From NCBI RefSeq assembly GCF_003464085.1, contig NZ_QSDR01000026.1, positions 1 through 64,000 of the forward strand: 64,000 nucleotides of DNA, given 5' to 3'. The notes under the pieces were generated by a model that was not told where the DNA came from, made no database searches, and was given only the letters and a program-made list of their open reading frames with translations. The stretch is from Clostridium sp. AM58-1XD (GTDB taxonomy: Bacteria > Bacillota > Clostridia > Lachnospirales > Lachnospiraceae). The position numbers were made by a program, and so were the translations under genes. The first letter of the stretch is position 1. Each line of letters opens with the position of its first letter. Shown here in pieces: positions 17,503 through 26,908 of the stretch.

Positions 17503-18621
17503 TTATTTTTTTGCTGCGACGGCTTCGTCGAAGGCTGCCTGAAGTTTTGGAATGTAGCTCTTTCTCCAGTCGGTTGTAAGGAACTCGTCGTATACAACGC
17601 TTGTGGCTTCTTTAAATTCTTCGATCTGCTCGTCTGTCAGTGCATGATATGTACAGCCGGATTCTACCATCTTGTCGATGCAGTCCTGGATATATGGATC
17701 GATTTCGCTGTCCAGAACCTCGCGTCCTGCAAGCTCTGCCTGTCTGATGATTTCTTTTGTTGCGTCATCCTGGCTGTCCCACCATTTCTTATTAACCATC
17801 AGTACGTGTGTCTGTGCATCGTGGTATGTATCCACAAGATATTTCTGTACTTCATGGAAATTCATTGTGTAAATGGACTGTGCCGGATTTTCCTGGCCGT
17901 CAACAGTACCGTTCTGAAGTGCATTATATGTTTCTGCATAAGCGATAACGAGCGGCTGCGCTCCCAGTGCCTTATATGTAGATGTCAGAATATTGGACTC
18001 CATAATACGCATTTTCATGTTTTTCATATCTGCTACACTGTTGATGTCTTTATTGGAACTCATAAGACGGAAACCGGCAAACCAGAAGCCCATGCCGTGA
18101 ATTCCTGCAGTATCTAAACGGTCCAGGAATTCTCTTCCCACATCACTGTTTAAAACGCCGCTGATAACTGATGTATCGCGTGGCAGAAGGTAAGGCATAT
18201 CCATCAGCGCCATGTCTTCGCAATAGGAAGCGATGATTGCACACGGTCCCATAGCGATCTGTGTAACGCCCATCTGTACGCTCTGAATCGACTCCGGAAT
18301 GCTTCCGATCTGTCCGTTCGGGTATACTTCACATTTGATAGCTCCGTTTGACAGCTCTTCAATTTTCGCTGCCATCGTCTTTAATGCATGATCTTCCGGC
18401 GTGCCTTCCGGCTGTGGATGTGTCAGTTTAATTGTCTGCTCCTTAACCGGGCCTATTGCTGTACCTTCTGCAGATCCTTCAGAACTTCCTCCAGCCTCTG
18501 TCTGATTGCTCTCAGCTGCTTTTGTTTCGGCCTCCGTCGCCGTTTTACCCGATGATCCGCATGCTGCCAGTGAAACAGTCATTGCCAGGGTAAGTGCCAG
18601 TGAAATCAATTTCTTTTTCAT
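17503..18621 (-). CDS. dctP: TRAP transporter solute-binding lipoprotein (DctP family)
   Basis: The extracytoplasmic binding subunit that delivers substrate to DctQM. It starts with a lipoprotein signal peptide (MKKKLISLALTLAMTVSLAAC, lipobox LAAC with Cys at about 21) and a short Ser/Glu/Ala-rich linker. The DctP fold follows, with an IKLTHPQPEGTPEDHALK opening and the segments MRIMESNILTSTYKALGAQP and YNALQNGTVDGQENP. The latter contain the Arg and Asn positions that usually contact the substrate carboxylate. 372 residues. It lies 50 bp downstream of the cysteine desulfidase gene and has a strong AGGAGG ribosome site. Confidence 0.93.
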   Translation of the reverse strand: MKKKLISLALTLAMTVSLAACGSSGKTATEAETKAAESNQTEAGGSSEGSAEGTAIGPVKEQTIKLTHPQPEGTPEDHALKTMAAKIEELSNGAIKCEVYPNGQIGSIPESIQSVQMGVTQIAMGPCAIIASYCEDMALMDMPYLLPRDTSVISGVLNSDVGREFLDRLDTAGIHGMGFWFAGFRLMSSNKDINSVADMKNMKMRIMESNILTSTYKALGAQPLVIAYAETYNALQNGTVDGQENPAQSIYTMNFHEVQKYLVDTYHDAQTHVLMVNKKWWDSQDDATKEIIRQAELAGREVLDSEIDPYIQDCIDKMVESGCTYHALTDEQIEEFKEATSVVYDEFLTTDWRKSYIPKLQAAFDEAVAAKK

Positions 18622-18671
18622 AAATAAATACCTCCTGCTTTTAAATTGTTTTTTATTTTCAGCCGTCTTTC

Positions 18672-19970
18672 TTATGAATCGGCTAAAATATTCTCTACAT
18701 CTGTGTGGTTCAGCATAATATTCAGGATTTCAACATCTGTCTGCTTCATCCCGACACGCCCGATATAACCAATGCTTTTTATCGTGTTCTCTACGTCTTC
18801 CCTTACGATTCCCTCTCCAGGCTGGAATACATGACCCTCCAGACTCATTTCGTATGCCATGAATGCCGCTTCCAACGATACGGCAATCTTGCAGGCGCAG
18901 GAAGCTTTCGCTCCGTCACATACGATTCCGCCGGCATTTGCCACCGTATTTGTAATAATCTTGGAAATGGCGTCATAATCGCCTCCGTGCATGTACATAA
19001 TCGCCGCTCCAGCCCCACATGCCGCGCTCACGGCTCCGCAGTAAGCCGACAGCCTTCCTACATAGCTTTTCTGATGAATCGAAAGCAGATTACTGACGAC
19101 AAGTGCACGGTAAAGCTTATCCATTCCGACATCCCACGCCTTTGCATACTCGATAACCGGCACGGAAACCGTAATTCCCTGATTGCCGCTTCCAGAGTTG
19201 ATAACTGCCGGCAGTGAACATCCTCCCATTCTTGCGTCGGAAGCCGCTGCTGCCCTTGCCTTTGCAAGATTGGCAATGCCGCTGTTTCCTTTTTCTTTCA
19301 GCATGGCTCCGACTTCTGCTCCATAGTGTTTCTGAAGTCCTTCATCCGCCAGCGCACTGTTCATGGAAATCTGTTTGTCCAGAATCTCCCTGATATCCTC
19401 AATCCGGACGATATCGGCAAATTCAAGGATTCCTTTTACAGTCATCAGTGACTTGTCTACCTTATACTCCTTGTCTTCTCCCGGTTCTTTTTCATAAATC
19501 ACCCTATTGTCCTTAACGAGCTTTGCCACAAAGGTGTGCTGGTTGGCGATCACCGCCTCGGCACTGTGGCCACCTGCCTCTACAATAGCTCTCACATACA
19601 GGTTCTCTACATTTTCCTGAAGTCTGCAGGTACAGTAGCCCGCTTTTACCAGTTCTTTCGCACGCTTTCTGTCCTCATCCGTAATTCCTTCCAGCACCTC
19701 CAGTCCGTTTTCCGCTTTTCCTCCGATTGCCCCGAGGACAGCCGCGATGTCAATTCCCTTTTCTCCCCCTGAATTCGGCACAACAACGCTTTTCACATTT
19801 TTAATAATGTTTCCGCTGCAGAAAACTTCCAAATGTTCCGGAATATCCCCCAGCAGTTCTCTGGCCTTTGCCGCTGCGTATGCGATTGCGATCGGTTCCG
19901 TGCATCCAAGAGCAGGTATCAATTCACTTTTCAGTATATTAAGATAATTTTGATACAGCTTCTCTTCCAT
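18672..19970 (-). CDS. cyuA: L-cysteine desulfidase family protein (CyuA/UPF0597)
   Basis: Matches the UPF0597/CyuA family. E. coli CyuA (YhaM) breaks L-cysteine into pyruvate, ammonia and hydrogen sulfide and is iron-sulfur dependent. 432 residues with the family segments IPALGCTEPIAIAYA, INSGSGNQGITVSVP and GGIVCDGAKASCACKIA, whose cysteines are likely cluster ligands. It is the first gene of the operon that continues with dctP, dctQ, dctM, the M24 peptidase and the C-S lyase, and it faces a divergent GntR gene. Some relatives act on serine, so cysteine is the likely but not proven substrate. Start ATG 19970 with GGAGGATGG upstream. Confidence 0.88.
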   Translation of the reverse strand: MEEKLYQNYLNILKSELIPALGCTEPIAIAYAAAKARELLGDIPEHLEVFCSGNIIKNVKSVVVPNSGGEKGIDIAAVLGAIGGKAENGLEVLEGITDEDRKRAKELVKAGYCTCRLQENVENLYVRAIVEAGGHSAEAVIANQHTFVAKLVKDNRVIYEKEPGEDKEYKVDKSLMTVKGILEFADIVRIEDIREILDKQISMNSALADEGLQKHYGAEVGAMLKEKGNSGIANLAKARAAAASDARMGGCSLPAVINSGSGNQGITVSVPVIEYAKAWDVGMDKLYRALVVSNLLSIHQKSYVGRLSAYCGAVSAACGAGAAIMYMHGGDYDAISKIITNTVANAGGIVCDGAKASCACKIAVSLEAAFMAYEMSLEGHVFQPGEGIVREDVENTIKSIGYIGRVGMKQTDVEILNIMLNHTDVENILADS

Positions 19971-20073
19971 TCCATCCTCCTACGGTTTCAGTTACTTTTG
20001 ATATTCTGCAAACGATATTTATAATACAGTTTGTAAACATCTTTCTAATCATATCAGTAATAACTTTATGACA

Positions 20074-20102
20074 ATAATATATTATTCAGCATAATAAGTC
20101 AA
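20074..20102 (-). promoter_or_regulatory. Promoter of the cyuA-dctPQM operon
   Basis: On the minus strand: TTGACT at 20097-20102, a 17-bp spacer, and TATTAT at 20074-20079, about 100 bp upstream of the cyuA start. Confidence 0.65.
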
Positions 20103-20130
20103 TATTTTTATGCAATTTAAACAGTTTTCC

Positions 20131-20159
20131 ACATTTTGTACAACGTTTTGCCAAAATGT
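20131..20159. promoter_or_regulatory. Inverted repeat in the divergent cyuA/GntR region
   Basis: ACATTTTG (20131-20138) and CAAAATGT (20152-20159) form perfect 8-bp arms with a 13-bp spacer, about 30 bp upstream of the cyuA -35 box. It is a candidate operator for the divergent GntR protein. The rest of the 372-bp intergenic region is AT-rich and without a gene. Confidence 0.4.
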
Positions 20160-20342
20160 ACGCCAATACTGGATAATAAACGGGGCCTTTTTTCGTCTTT
20201 TTAGCCAATTCAGTTAATTTTCTGACGTATATGGTTAAATAAATACGGATAAAAATGGTTTTTGATCTTTCCATCATTTCATTTCTCTGGTAAAATAGAA
20301 TACATCATTCCATTCTTCTACTCTTCGAAAAGGGGACCCGTT

Positions 20343-20975
20343 ATGCAAAATGAACAAAGTTTAAAGGATTATATCTATACATCCATTTTGGAGGATATTA
20401 TAAATGCAACGTATAAACCGAACCAGATTATTACAGAAAAGGAAATTCTACAGCGTTACGGCTGCAGCCGGTCTCCCGTGCGGGAAGCGCTGATTTCGTT
20501 GTGCAGCGATGATGTTCTGCGCAATATTCCACGGTGCGGCTATCAGATCATCCATATCACGCTGGAAGATATCGAAAACATTCAGAGATACCGTCTGGCT
20601 CTGGAATGCGGCATGCTACGCTTTTACTATAATAAGACGACCGATGAGCAGAGAGAAAAATTAAACGAACTCGATAAACTCTGCAGCACCGTTGACGGCA
20701 TATGGAATCACTGGAGCTGCAATACGGATTTTCACCTTTATCTGATCTCACTCTCTCAGAATACATATGCCTATAAGGAGCTGCACCGCGCTATGTCCAT
20801 TCTCCGCCGCGCCTATGCCCAGTATTATCATGACAAATGGAATTCTACGATTCCCGATATGGACACCAGATATCATATAAAACTGATCCGCGCTCTGGAA
20901 GAACACAATCTGGACGATGCGACTACTGCCCTGTCCTATGATTTAAATGATTTTGGAGGAATTCATCTGTTTTGA
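20343..20975 (+). CDS. GntR-family transcriptional regulator (FCD type)
   Basis: An N-terminal winged helix (about residues 8-70) has the recognition region ITEKEILQRYGCSRSPVREAL. The C-terminal all-helical FCD-type ligand domain follows (about 80-205), with conserved Asp/His positions in the segments NTDFHLYLI and RYHIKLI that usually bind a metal and a carboxylate ligand. The start is ATG 20343 after AAAAGGGGACCC, giving 210 residues; the frame extends to 20262 without a ribosome site. It is divergent from the cysteine/TRAP operon, which it probably regulates in response to the imported substrate. Confidence 0.88.
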   Translation: MQNEQSLKDYIYTSILEDIINATYKPNQIITEKEILQRYGCSRSPVREALISLCSDDVLRNIPRCGYQIIHITLEDIENIQRYRLALECGMLRFYYNKTTDEQREKLNELDKLCSTVDGIWNHWSCNTDFHLYLISLSQNTYAYKELHRAMSILRRAYAQYYHDKWNSTIPDMDTRYHIKLIRALEEHNLDDATTALSYDLNDFGGIHLF

Positions 20976-21016
20976 CGAACGTTTTTCAGTGTCAGCGAAA
21001 CAAGTGCATCAAAAAA

Positions 21017-21055
21017 GAGCAGATACAAAACGTTTATTGCGTCTTGCATCTGCTC
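21017..21055. terminator. Bidirectional terminator between GntR and valS
   Basis: A strong interrupted stem with GAGCAGAT at 21017-21024 pairing with ATCTGCTC at 21048-21055, extended inside. It has an A-run on one side (T-run for valS, minus strand) and CCTTTT on the other. It sits between two convergent genes. Confidence 0.8.
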
Positions 21056-21090
21056 CTTTTCTAACTGTTTTCCGGTTGTTTTCTGTTCTT

Positions 21091-23730
21091 TTATTTCTGA
21101 AGCTGTTCCAGCCTTTCTTTTACCTGCTCCATCATATTAGCATATTTATCCAGCTTTGCACGCTCTTCCGCTACCTTGGCTTCCGGGGCTTTGCTCATAA
21201 ATTTTTCATTATTCAGCATGCCGTTTACACGGGCCAGCTCGCCTTTCAGGCGCTTTTCTTCACCTTTCAAGCGCTCAATTTCCTTTTCAATATCGACCAG
21301 CTCCGCAAATGGAATATAGATATTCGCCTGTGGGATCACTACGGATACGGCGTCTTCTCCGATTCCCGATTTATCCTTCTGAATCATAACTTCGCTGGCA
21401 TATCCCAGGGTTGCAAAGAATACCTTGCTGTGTTCAAATATCTGCAGAAGGCCTTCATTTTCTGATACAACATACACCTTTGCCTTTTTGCTCGGCGGCA
21501 CATTCATGTTCGTACGTACATTACGGATTGCGCGGACCGCTTCTTTGATGGTCTCAACGGCTTTTTCCTCCCCAGCAAAATCCCACTCCTCACGATAAGA
21601 CGGCCATCTGGAAATCATGATGGATTCCTCTTCGTCCTGGAGATTGCAGAAAATTTCTTCCGTAACGAACGGCATGTACGGATGAAGCAGTTTCAAAGAC
21701 TGGATCAGTACCGTTTTCAGCGTCCAGATTGCAGCCGCCTTTGTGCTGTCTGCATCATCCCATAGCCTTGGTTTCACCATTTCTATATACCAGTCGCAGA
21801 ATTCTTCCCAGATAAAGTCATAGACTTTCTGAAGGGCAATTCCCAACTCGTATTTATCCATATTGTCCGTAACATCTTTAGCCAGGGAATTTACCTTGGA
21901 AAGAATCCAGCGGTCGGCCATAGTCAGATCAGTCAGCGCGACCTCTCCTGCCGGAGCTTTTTCGATATTCATCATGATGAAACGGGAAGCGTTCCATACC
22001 TTATTGGCGAAATTACGGCTGGCTTCCACCCTCTCCCAATAAAAACGCATGTCATTTCCGGGGGCGTTTCCTGTCATCAAAGTCATGCGCAGGGCGTCTG
22101 CGCCATATTTGTCGATTACTTCCAGAGGATCGATACCGTTTCCAAGGGATTTGCTCATCTTGCGTCCCTGGGAATCCCTTATCAGTCCATGGATCAGAAC
22201 GGTGTGGAACGGTTCTTTCCCTGTCTGTTCGATGCCTGAGAATACCATACGGATGACCCAGAAGAAAATGATATCGTATCCTGTTACAAGAACGTCTGTC
22301 GGATAGAAATAATCCATCTCCGGCGTCTTCTCCGGCCATCCTAATGTTGAGAACGGCCACAGCGCGGAAGAAAACCATGTATCAAGCGTATCTTCATCCT
22401 GTGCCATGCGGGCGCTGCCGCACTTCGGGCACTTATCAGGCGCAGTTCCTGAAACGACCATTTCCCCGCACTCCTCGCAGTAGTAAGCGGGAATCCTGTG
22501 GCCCCACCACAGCTGACGGGAGATACACCAGTCGCGGATTCCATCCAGCCAGTGAAGGTACGTCTTTCCGAAGCTTTCAGGAACGAATTTAAGGCGGCCG
22601 CTCTTTAAGGCTTCAACCGCCGGTTTTGCCATCTCGTCCATCTTTACGAACCACTGTGGCTTCACCATAGGCTCTACGGTCGTACCGCAGCGGTCATGAG
22701 TGCCAACGTTATGGGAATGGGGAACCACTTTAACGAGAAGTCCCTGTTCCTTTAGATCTTCTACCATAGCTTTTCTGGCTTCATAGCGGTCCATGCCGAA
22801 ATATTTGCCGGAAGCGCTTACGGTGGCATCGTCATTTAAAATGCAGATTTCCTCCAGATTGTGGCGGCGTCCCACTTCAAAGTCATTCGGATCATGAGCA
22901 GGCGTAATCTTCACGCAGCCCGTTCCAAATTCCTTGTCTACGTATTCATCTGCAACTACAGGAATCTCTCTGTCTGTCAGCGGAAGTTTCAGCATCTTGC
23001 CGATCAGGTCCTTATATCTTTCATCTTCCGGGTTCACAGCCACTGCCGTATCTCCCAGAAGCGTTTCCGGCCTCGTAGTAGCGATTTCTACGAAACGGCC
23101 CTCTTCACCCACGATTGGATAATTGATATGCCAGAAAAATCCGTCCTGCTCTTCATGCTCTACTTCCGCATCAGAAATCGATGTCTGACAGACCGGACAC
23201 CAGTTGATGATACGTGATCCCTTATAGATGTATCCTTTTTCATATAATTTGATAAAGACTTCCTGCACAGCCTTGGAACATCCTTCATCCATAGTAAAGC
23301 GCTGTCTGTCCCAATCTGCCGAAGAGCCCATTTTGTGGAGCTGGCTCACGATTCTGCCTTCGTATTCTTCCTTCCATTCCCAGGCTTTTTCCAGAAATCC
23401 CTCACGTCCCAGGTCATGCTTGTCGATTCCCTCTTCTTTTAATTTGTTGATAACCTTGACTTCCGTGGCAATTGCGGCATGGTCCGTTCCAGGCTGCCAC
23501 AGAGCCTCATATCCCTGCATCCTCTTATAACGGATTAAGATATCCTGCATGGTATTGTCAAGAGCGTGTCCCATATGAAGCTGGCCCGTTACGTTTGGCG
23601 GGGGCATTACAATAGTAAACGGCTTTTTATCTTTGTTTACCTCCGCATGAAAATACTTCTTCTGAAGCCATTTTTCATAAAGTCTGCCTTCAATCTGGGC
23701 AGGATTATAGGTCTTTTCCAGTTCTTTCAT
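21091..23730 (-). CDS. valS: Valyl-tRNA synthetase
   Basis: Charges tRNA-Val in the cytoplasm. 879 residues, the usual bacterial size. It is a class I synthetase with the HIGH motif as HMGH (residues 52-55) in [13 protein letters not shown], and KMSKS in [11 protein letters not shown]. The CP1 editing domain lies between them, with zinc-binding Cys pairs in CEECGEM and CPKCGSARM. An anticodon-binding domain and a C-terminal coiled coil (about 810-879) follow. It lies downstream of a T-box leader and a DUF6472 gene and ends in the hairpin at 21017-21055. Confidence 0.98.
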   Translation of the reverse strand: MKELEKTYNPAQIEGRLYEKWLQKKYFHAEVNKDKKPFTIVMPPPNVTGQLHMGHALDNTMQDILIRYKRMQGYEALWQPGTDHAAIATEVKVINKLKEEGIDKHDLGREGFLEKAWEWKEEYEGRIVSQLHKMGSSADWDRQRFTMDEGCSKAVQEVFIKLYEKGYIYKGSRIINWCPVCQTSISDAEVEHEEQDGFFWHINYPIVGEEGRFVEIATTRPETLLGDTAVAVNPEDERYKDLIGKMLKLPLTDREIPVVADEYVDKEFGTGCVKITPAHDPNDFEVGRRHNLEEICILNDDATVSASGKYFGMDRYEARKAMVEDLKEQGLLVKVVPHSHNVGTHDRCGTTVEPMVKPQWFVKMDEMAKPAVEALKSGRLKFVPESFGKTYLHWLDGIRDWCISRQLWWGHRIPAYYCEECGEMVVSGTAPDKCPKCGSARMAQDEDTLDTWFSSALWPFSTLGWPEKTPEMDYFYPTDVLVTGYDIIFFWVIRMVFSGIEQTGKEPFHTVLIHGLIRDSQGRKMSKSLGNGIDPLEVIDKYGADALRMTLMTGNAPGNDMRFYWERVEASRNFANKVWNASRFIMMNIEKAPAGEVALTDLTMADRWILSKVNSLAKDVTDNMDKYELGIALQKVYDFIWEEFCDWYIEMVKPRLWDDADSTKAAAIWTLKTVLIQSLKLLHPYMPFVTEEIFCNLQDEEESIMISRWPSYREEWDFAGEEKAVETIKEAVRAIRNVRTNMNVPPSKKAKVYVVSENEGLLQIFEHSKVFFATLGYASEVMIQKDKSGIGEDAVSVVIPQANIYIPFAELVDIEKEIERLKGEEKRLKGELARVNGMLNNEKFMSKAPEAKVAEERAKLDKYANMMEQVKERLEQLQK

Positions 23731-23782
23731 CTAAGTTTTCCTCTTTTCTTTTATTATGTGCTTATCATTCGCGTATCCTATA

Positions 23783-23850
23783 CGGGAAACGCCAACTGCG
23801 CTGCGCTCCGTTTGCGTAGCAAAAGTTCCGCGCTTTTCCAGCGCGTCACT
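23783..23850. repeat. GC-rich repeat, family A, copy 3
   Basis: A 68-bp unit starting CGGGAAACGCCAACT and ending GCGCGTCACT. It shares the core CGCTCCGTTTGCGTAGCAAA with the 17.3-kb pair. It sits in the DUF6472-valS gap. Confidence 0.75.
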
Positions 23851-23918
23851 CGGGAAACGCCAACTACGCTGCGCTCCGTTTGCGTAGCAAAAGTTCCGCG
23901 CTTTTCCGGCGCGTCACT
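23851..23918. repeat. GC-rich repeat, family A, copy 4
   Basis: A direct tandem copy of 23783-23850, with only about two differences, ending 4 bp before the DUF6472 stop codon. Like the 17.3-kb pair it lies just downstream of a gene inside an operon. Confidence 0.75.
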
Positions 23919-23922
23919 TTTT

Positions 23923-24132
23923 TTATATTTGTTTTCTAACTATGCGGTATTCGTCATCCAGCTGGTAATAAGGGCATGCAAACTGCCTGCCGGAAAGGAA
24001 ATGCGCCATCTCGTCCTCGTCGAGGCTGGCCTCGCAGACGTAATAGCCGTATTCTTCATCATAGACATAATTGCTGCATGTTTCACAACCGGTCTGGAAA
24101 GCCGCTTTGCTTTTTGCCTTCTTTTCTGTCAT
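23923..24132 (-). CDS. DUF6472 family protein
   Basis: A small protein of 69 residues from the ATG at 24132, which has AGGAGGGGTT directly upstream; the frame continues to 24165 without a better site. It contains four cysteines spaced like a metal-binding knuckle (CETCSNYVYDEEYGYYVC, then a later FACPYY). It resembles the DUF6472 proteins of Lachnospiraceae. Function unknown. It is the first gene downstream of the valine T-box, so it should share valS regulation. Confidence 0.75.
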   Translation of the reverse strand: MTEKKAKSKAAFQTGCETCSNYVYDEEYGYYVCEASLDEDEMAHFLSGRQFACPYYQLDDEYRIVRKQI

Positions 24133-24179
24133 AACCCCTCCTTTTTCGTTGTCCGATAGGAGCACTTTCCTATTTTTCC

Positions 24180-24540
24180 TATTAAATCAAAAAACCCTCT
24201 GCCTGCAATGCAAGCAAAGGGCGAAAATCCGCGGTACCACCTTTATTCTGCTAAAAGCTGACAAGAAAGGAGTCCGCTCGAGGGATTCTCCGCCTTAGTT
24301 AGGTCACTTTAGCAATCTCATAAGTCCTGTAACGTGGACCATTCGAGAATACCTACTCACTCATTTCTGGCCTTCGGCATTCCGGCTCCAAAGCTACCTT
24401 CCGCATGCACTTCCTTGGAATGTCTTCCAGCCAATGGACCTTCCTCTCTGACAGGGTTGCAGACGTACTCCTCTTTTTCTTCGCCTTTTCTCTATATATG
24501 GTGTCGGGGTCATAAGGTTTTTGACCCTGGTATCTATATA
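24180..24540 (-). promoter_or_regulatory. T-box riboswitch leader of DUF6472-valS
   Basis: The T-box sequence GGTGGTACCGCG is present on the minus strand (about 24222-24233). It is followed by a terminator stem (CCCTTTGCTTGC pairing with GCAGGCAGAGGG, about 24188-24214) with a run of T. Upstream lies the long stem I region (about 24300-24500). A valine specifier is expected; GTC at 24464-24462, in the context AGTACGTCTG, is a candidate. Uncharged tRNA-Val would stabilise the antiterminator and raise expression of DUF6472 and valS. Confidence 0.9.
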
Positions 24541-24827
24541 TCACAATATCATAATGACTTTTTCCTTTTTTGTCAAGACAAACCGGACTCTGCAAAGTAG
24601 ATTTTCTCTAAAGCCAATATCATACTCCAGGAGAGTTGAGGTTAATTCTTCCACATCTAATGCAAAACGGTCAAAATCCCCTCCCTCTACTGCCAAATCA
24701 ATATCGCTGGTCTTTTTAAGTCGCCTCACGCGCGGGAGCCAAATAAAATCACCTTACTAGCATCATATTTCCGCGCCATATCCCGAATTTCTTCAACAAC
24801 CTTTTGTTTTATACCCGTCTCTTCCAA
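24541..24827 (-). pseudogene. MNT-type nucleotidyltransferase remnant
   Basis: Minus-strand sequence from a TTG at 24827 encodes VILFGSRA, the start of a nucleotidyltransferase active site. After a net one-base loss at about 24731 it continues in another frame with KKTSDIDLAVEGGDFDRF, containing the catalytic SDID. The C-terminus after TLLEYDI is replaced by unrelated sequence and runs into the valS promoter. A normal minimal nucleotidyltransferase has about 100 residues and an intact GSRARG...DID. Such proteins are often the antitoxin/AMPylase half of a HEPN-MNT module; no HEPN gene is present here. Most likely a decayed relic. Confidence 0.7.
24548..24576 (-). promoter_or_regulatory. Promoter of the T-box-valS transcript
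   Basis: On the minus strand a consensus TTGACA (24571-24576), a 17-bp spacer and TATGAT (24548-24553). Transcription would start near 24541, giving a leader of about 400 nt before DUF6472. Confidence 0.82.
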
Positions 24828-24854
24828 CTACCTCAAGAAAGGCGCTTCCATTCT

Positions 24855-25667
24855 TTAGATCATATTTCTGTATTCCTGCTTCCACTGGTGGATCAGCCTG
24901 GCTGCTCCGCTTGTCCTCTTTAACGGGTCCTTTTCAAAAAGCCTTTCCAGACTCTGCACGCTCTCCGACTGGGAGGCGTGTTCCCTGGCTCCTGCCAGTT
25001 CCTCATCCCACGCTTTCTTCTGCTCCGCAGTAGCAGCTGCGCCGAATTTCTCCTTCAGCGACAATTTAGGATTGAGAATGGTCATATAGTACATCTTCTG
25101 AATCACTGCAATATCTTTGAGATAGTAATAAGCCTTCTCAAAAGCACGGACTGCCTTTTCCGACTGGAACATCCTGGCATAACAGGAACCCATATTGCAC
25201 CAGATTTTCCCCAGAAACTCATCATTTACGTATCCGTCCCTCGGAAATTCCAGACACTTCTCATAGATAGGAACCGCCCTGCCATACTGCCTCAAGCCAA
25301 ACAGATAATCCGCCCTCAGTTTGCTGTATTCCGCCGAATGCTTCTTTCTCAGTCCGACGATATGCTGGCGGAAATCGTTAACCTCGGAAGGCCTGTAATA
25401 AAAGCATTCCTGAAGAATAATCAGGAGCAGTTCATCCTGGTTCTCTTCACTTTTCTTCCACTTTTCCAGGCGGCCGGCCAGGTTTGCCATATTCAGTTCT
25501 TCGCGGATGAAATCAATCAGATGGTCATCCACAAAATCATCCAATACGAGTAACGGATGATGATAGATTACATAACAAAGCTCCTGGGACGTATAAATAT
25601 TCACTCCCAATACATCCAGATAAAACGGATGTTCCGCATTCTCCTGCCTGCAAAGCATCAAACTCAT
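24855..25667 (-). CDS. TPR-like protein of the DUF5716/DUF5717 cluster
   Basis: A 270-residue soluble protein without a signal peptide. The N-terminal 100 residues carry no motif I know. The middle (about 125-205) looks like TPR helix pairs (segments YGRAVPIYEKCLEFP and KAVRAFEKAYYYLKD). The start ATG overlaps the stop of the DUF5716 gene as ATGA, so the two are translationally coupled. The function of the cluster is unknown. Confidence 0.75.
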   Translation of the reverse strand: MSLMLCRQENAEHPFYLDVLGVNIYTSQELCYVIYHHPLLVLDDFVDDHLIDFIREELNMANLAGRLEKWKKSEENQDELLLIILQECFYYRPSEVNDFRQHIVGLRKKHSAEYSKLRADYLFGLRQYGRAVPIYEKCLEFPRDGYVNDEFLGKIWCNMGSCYARMFQSEKAVRAFEKAYYYLKDIAVIQKMYYMTILNPKLSLKEKFGAAATAEQKKAWDEELAGAREHASQSESVQSLERLFEKDPLKRTSGAARLIHQWKQEYRNMI

Positions 25668-26886
25668 ATCATAACCTCTTGTTTAACAACTGCGTCCGTG
25701 GCGGGAAACAATTCGCCAAATCCCCTGTCTTTAATTCCTACCGACATGGTATGTTCGTCCAAAAATCCCACGCTGACCAGAATTCTAGTGGTTCTATCCG
25801 GCCGTTTCGGAAATCCTTCCAGCTCAATTTTTACCGTTTTCTTTTTCTTCGGATCGAGAGGCGTTATTAAAAACTCCACATAATCCTGACCGTCTGTAAG
25901 AAGTTCTACGGTCGACTTTGCCTCATACCAGCTTTCACCAGCTGCCGCCATCACCAGCTGGCTTTCTCTTTCTTTCTGCTGTACGCTGACAGAAACCGTC
26001 GATTTCAGCCTGCCTTCGCAGATGCAGATATAGGGAAAGGAGGTGGCGTCTTTTAAATAATCAGCCGCTTTATAGGCCGCTCCCTTCACAAAAATATCTG
26101 TTTCCAGAAATACACGCCTTTTACTGCATACAAACTGCATGAATTCTCCGGCCCACTCCCGCTTTTCAAAGCCCTGTCCACAAAGAAACACTGCCGAATA
26201 CAGTTTTCGTCCCATCATCCGTTCTCCGAATGACAGAAGAATTTTATCTGCCAGTCTCGCTCCTGATTCATTTTCCAGGATATCCAGATTAAAACCTTCC
26301 TCCAGCTTTTCATATTCGGCCACAACCATGTTTTTGCGAAGACCTCGTTGTACCTTCATTTCATAATAACGCAGGTTCTCCTCGGATAGGTCAAACATTC
26401 CCACCTGTGTAGACCATACGTCCCGTTTCTGGCTCAGCACATAATAGACGAAGCTTTCCGTGTGGCTGATTACATGGACGTCTTCTTCCGGATCCCCAGT
26501 TCTGCTGCGCTCTTGACAACCGCCTGCATGAGCTTCATGTTAAAGTCCCGGACTGACACAACAAGGCTGAGAATTCTGTCCGTTCCATACTCCCTGACAG
26601 GAAGGCTGAGCACCTCTCCCAAAAACTGCTTCAAAAGCTGCTGCGCCTCAAATTTTGTCCCGTCTATCGTCGCCGTTCCTTCCTTCTGCACCTGGCTGAT
26701 CAGTTTATCCACAAGCGTGCCCGTCCCAGTAAGAGTATGGGCATAAGCTTCTTCGCCGATAAACCACTCCGCTTCATTCTTTTTCTTGCAGATTACGGTC
26801 GGAACCGTCCATATTTTTTCCTCTTCTAAACAACTGACCTTCGTATATGTATCACACAAATCCAGGCCCAGCACCAGTCCATCCAT
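25664..26886 (-). CDS. DUF5716 family protein (Hsp70/actin-like), with a one-base frameshift
   Basis: The N-terminal part (26886 to about 26487) opens MDGLVLGLDLCDTYTKVS, which resembles the phosphate-1 loop of actin/Hsp70-fold ATPases. The rest (26440 to 25664) continues in a second frame. Adding one G at about 26486 (AAGAAGAC to AAGGAAGAC) gives a continuous reading GIRKEDVHVISHTESFVYYVLSQ and a protein of about 407 residues. The start has AAGGAGAC upstream. It lies between the DUF5717 gene (22 bp away) and the TPR-like gene. The biochemical role is unknown. Confidence 0.8.
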
Positions 26887-26908
26887 TTCAAGTCTCCTTC
26901 AAACCGCA

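Noticed and set aside
24353..24595. Minus-strand open frame over the T-box region
   Set aside because: It overlaps the promoter and conserved leader elements and lacks family features; the T-box explains the sequence.
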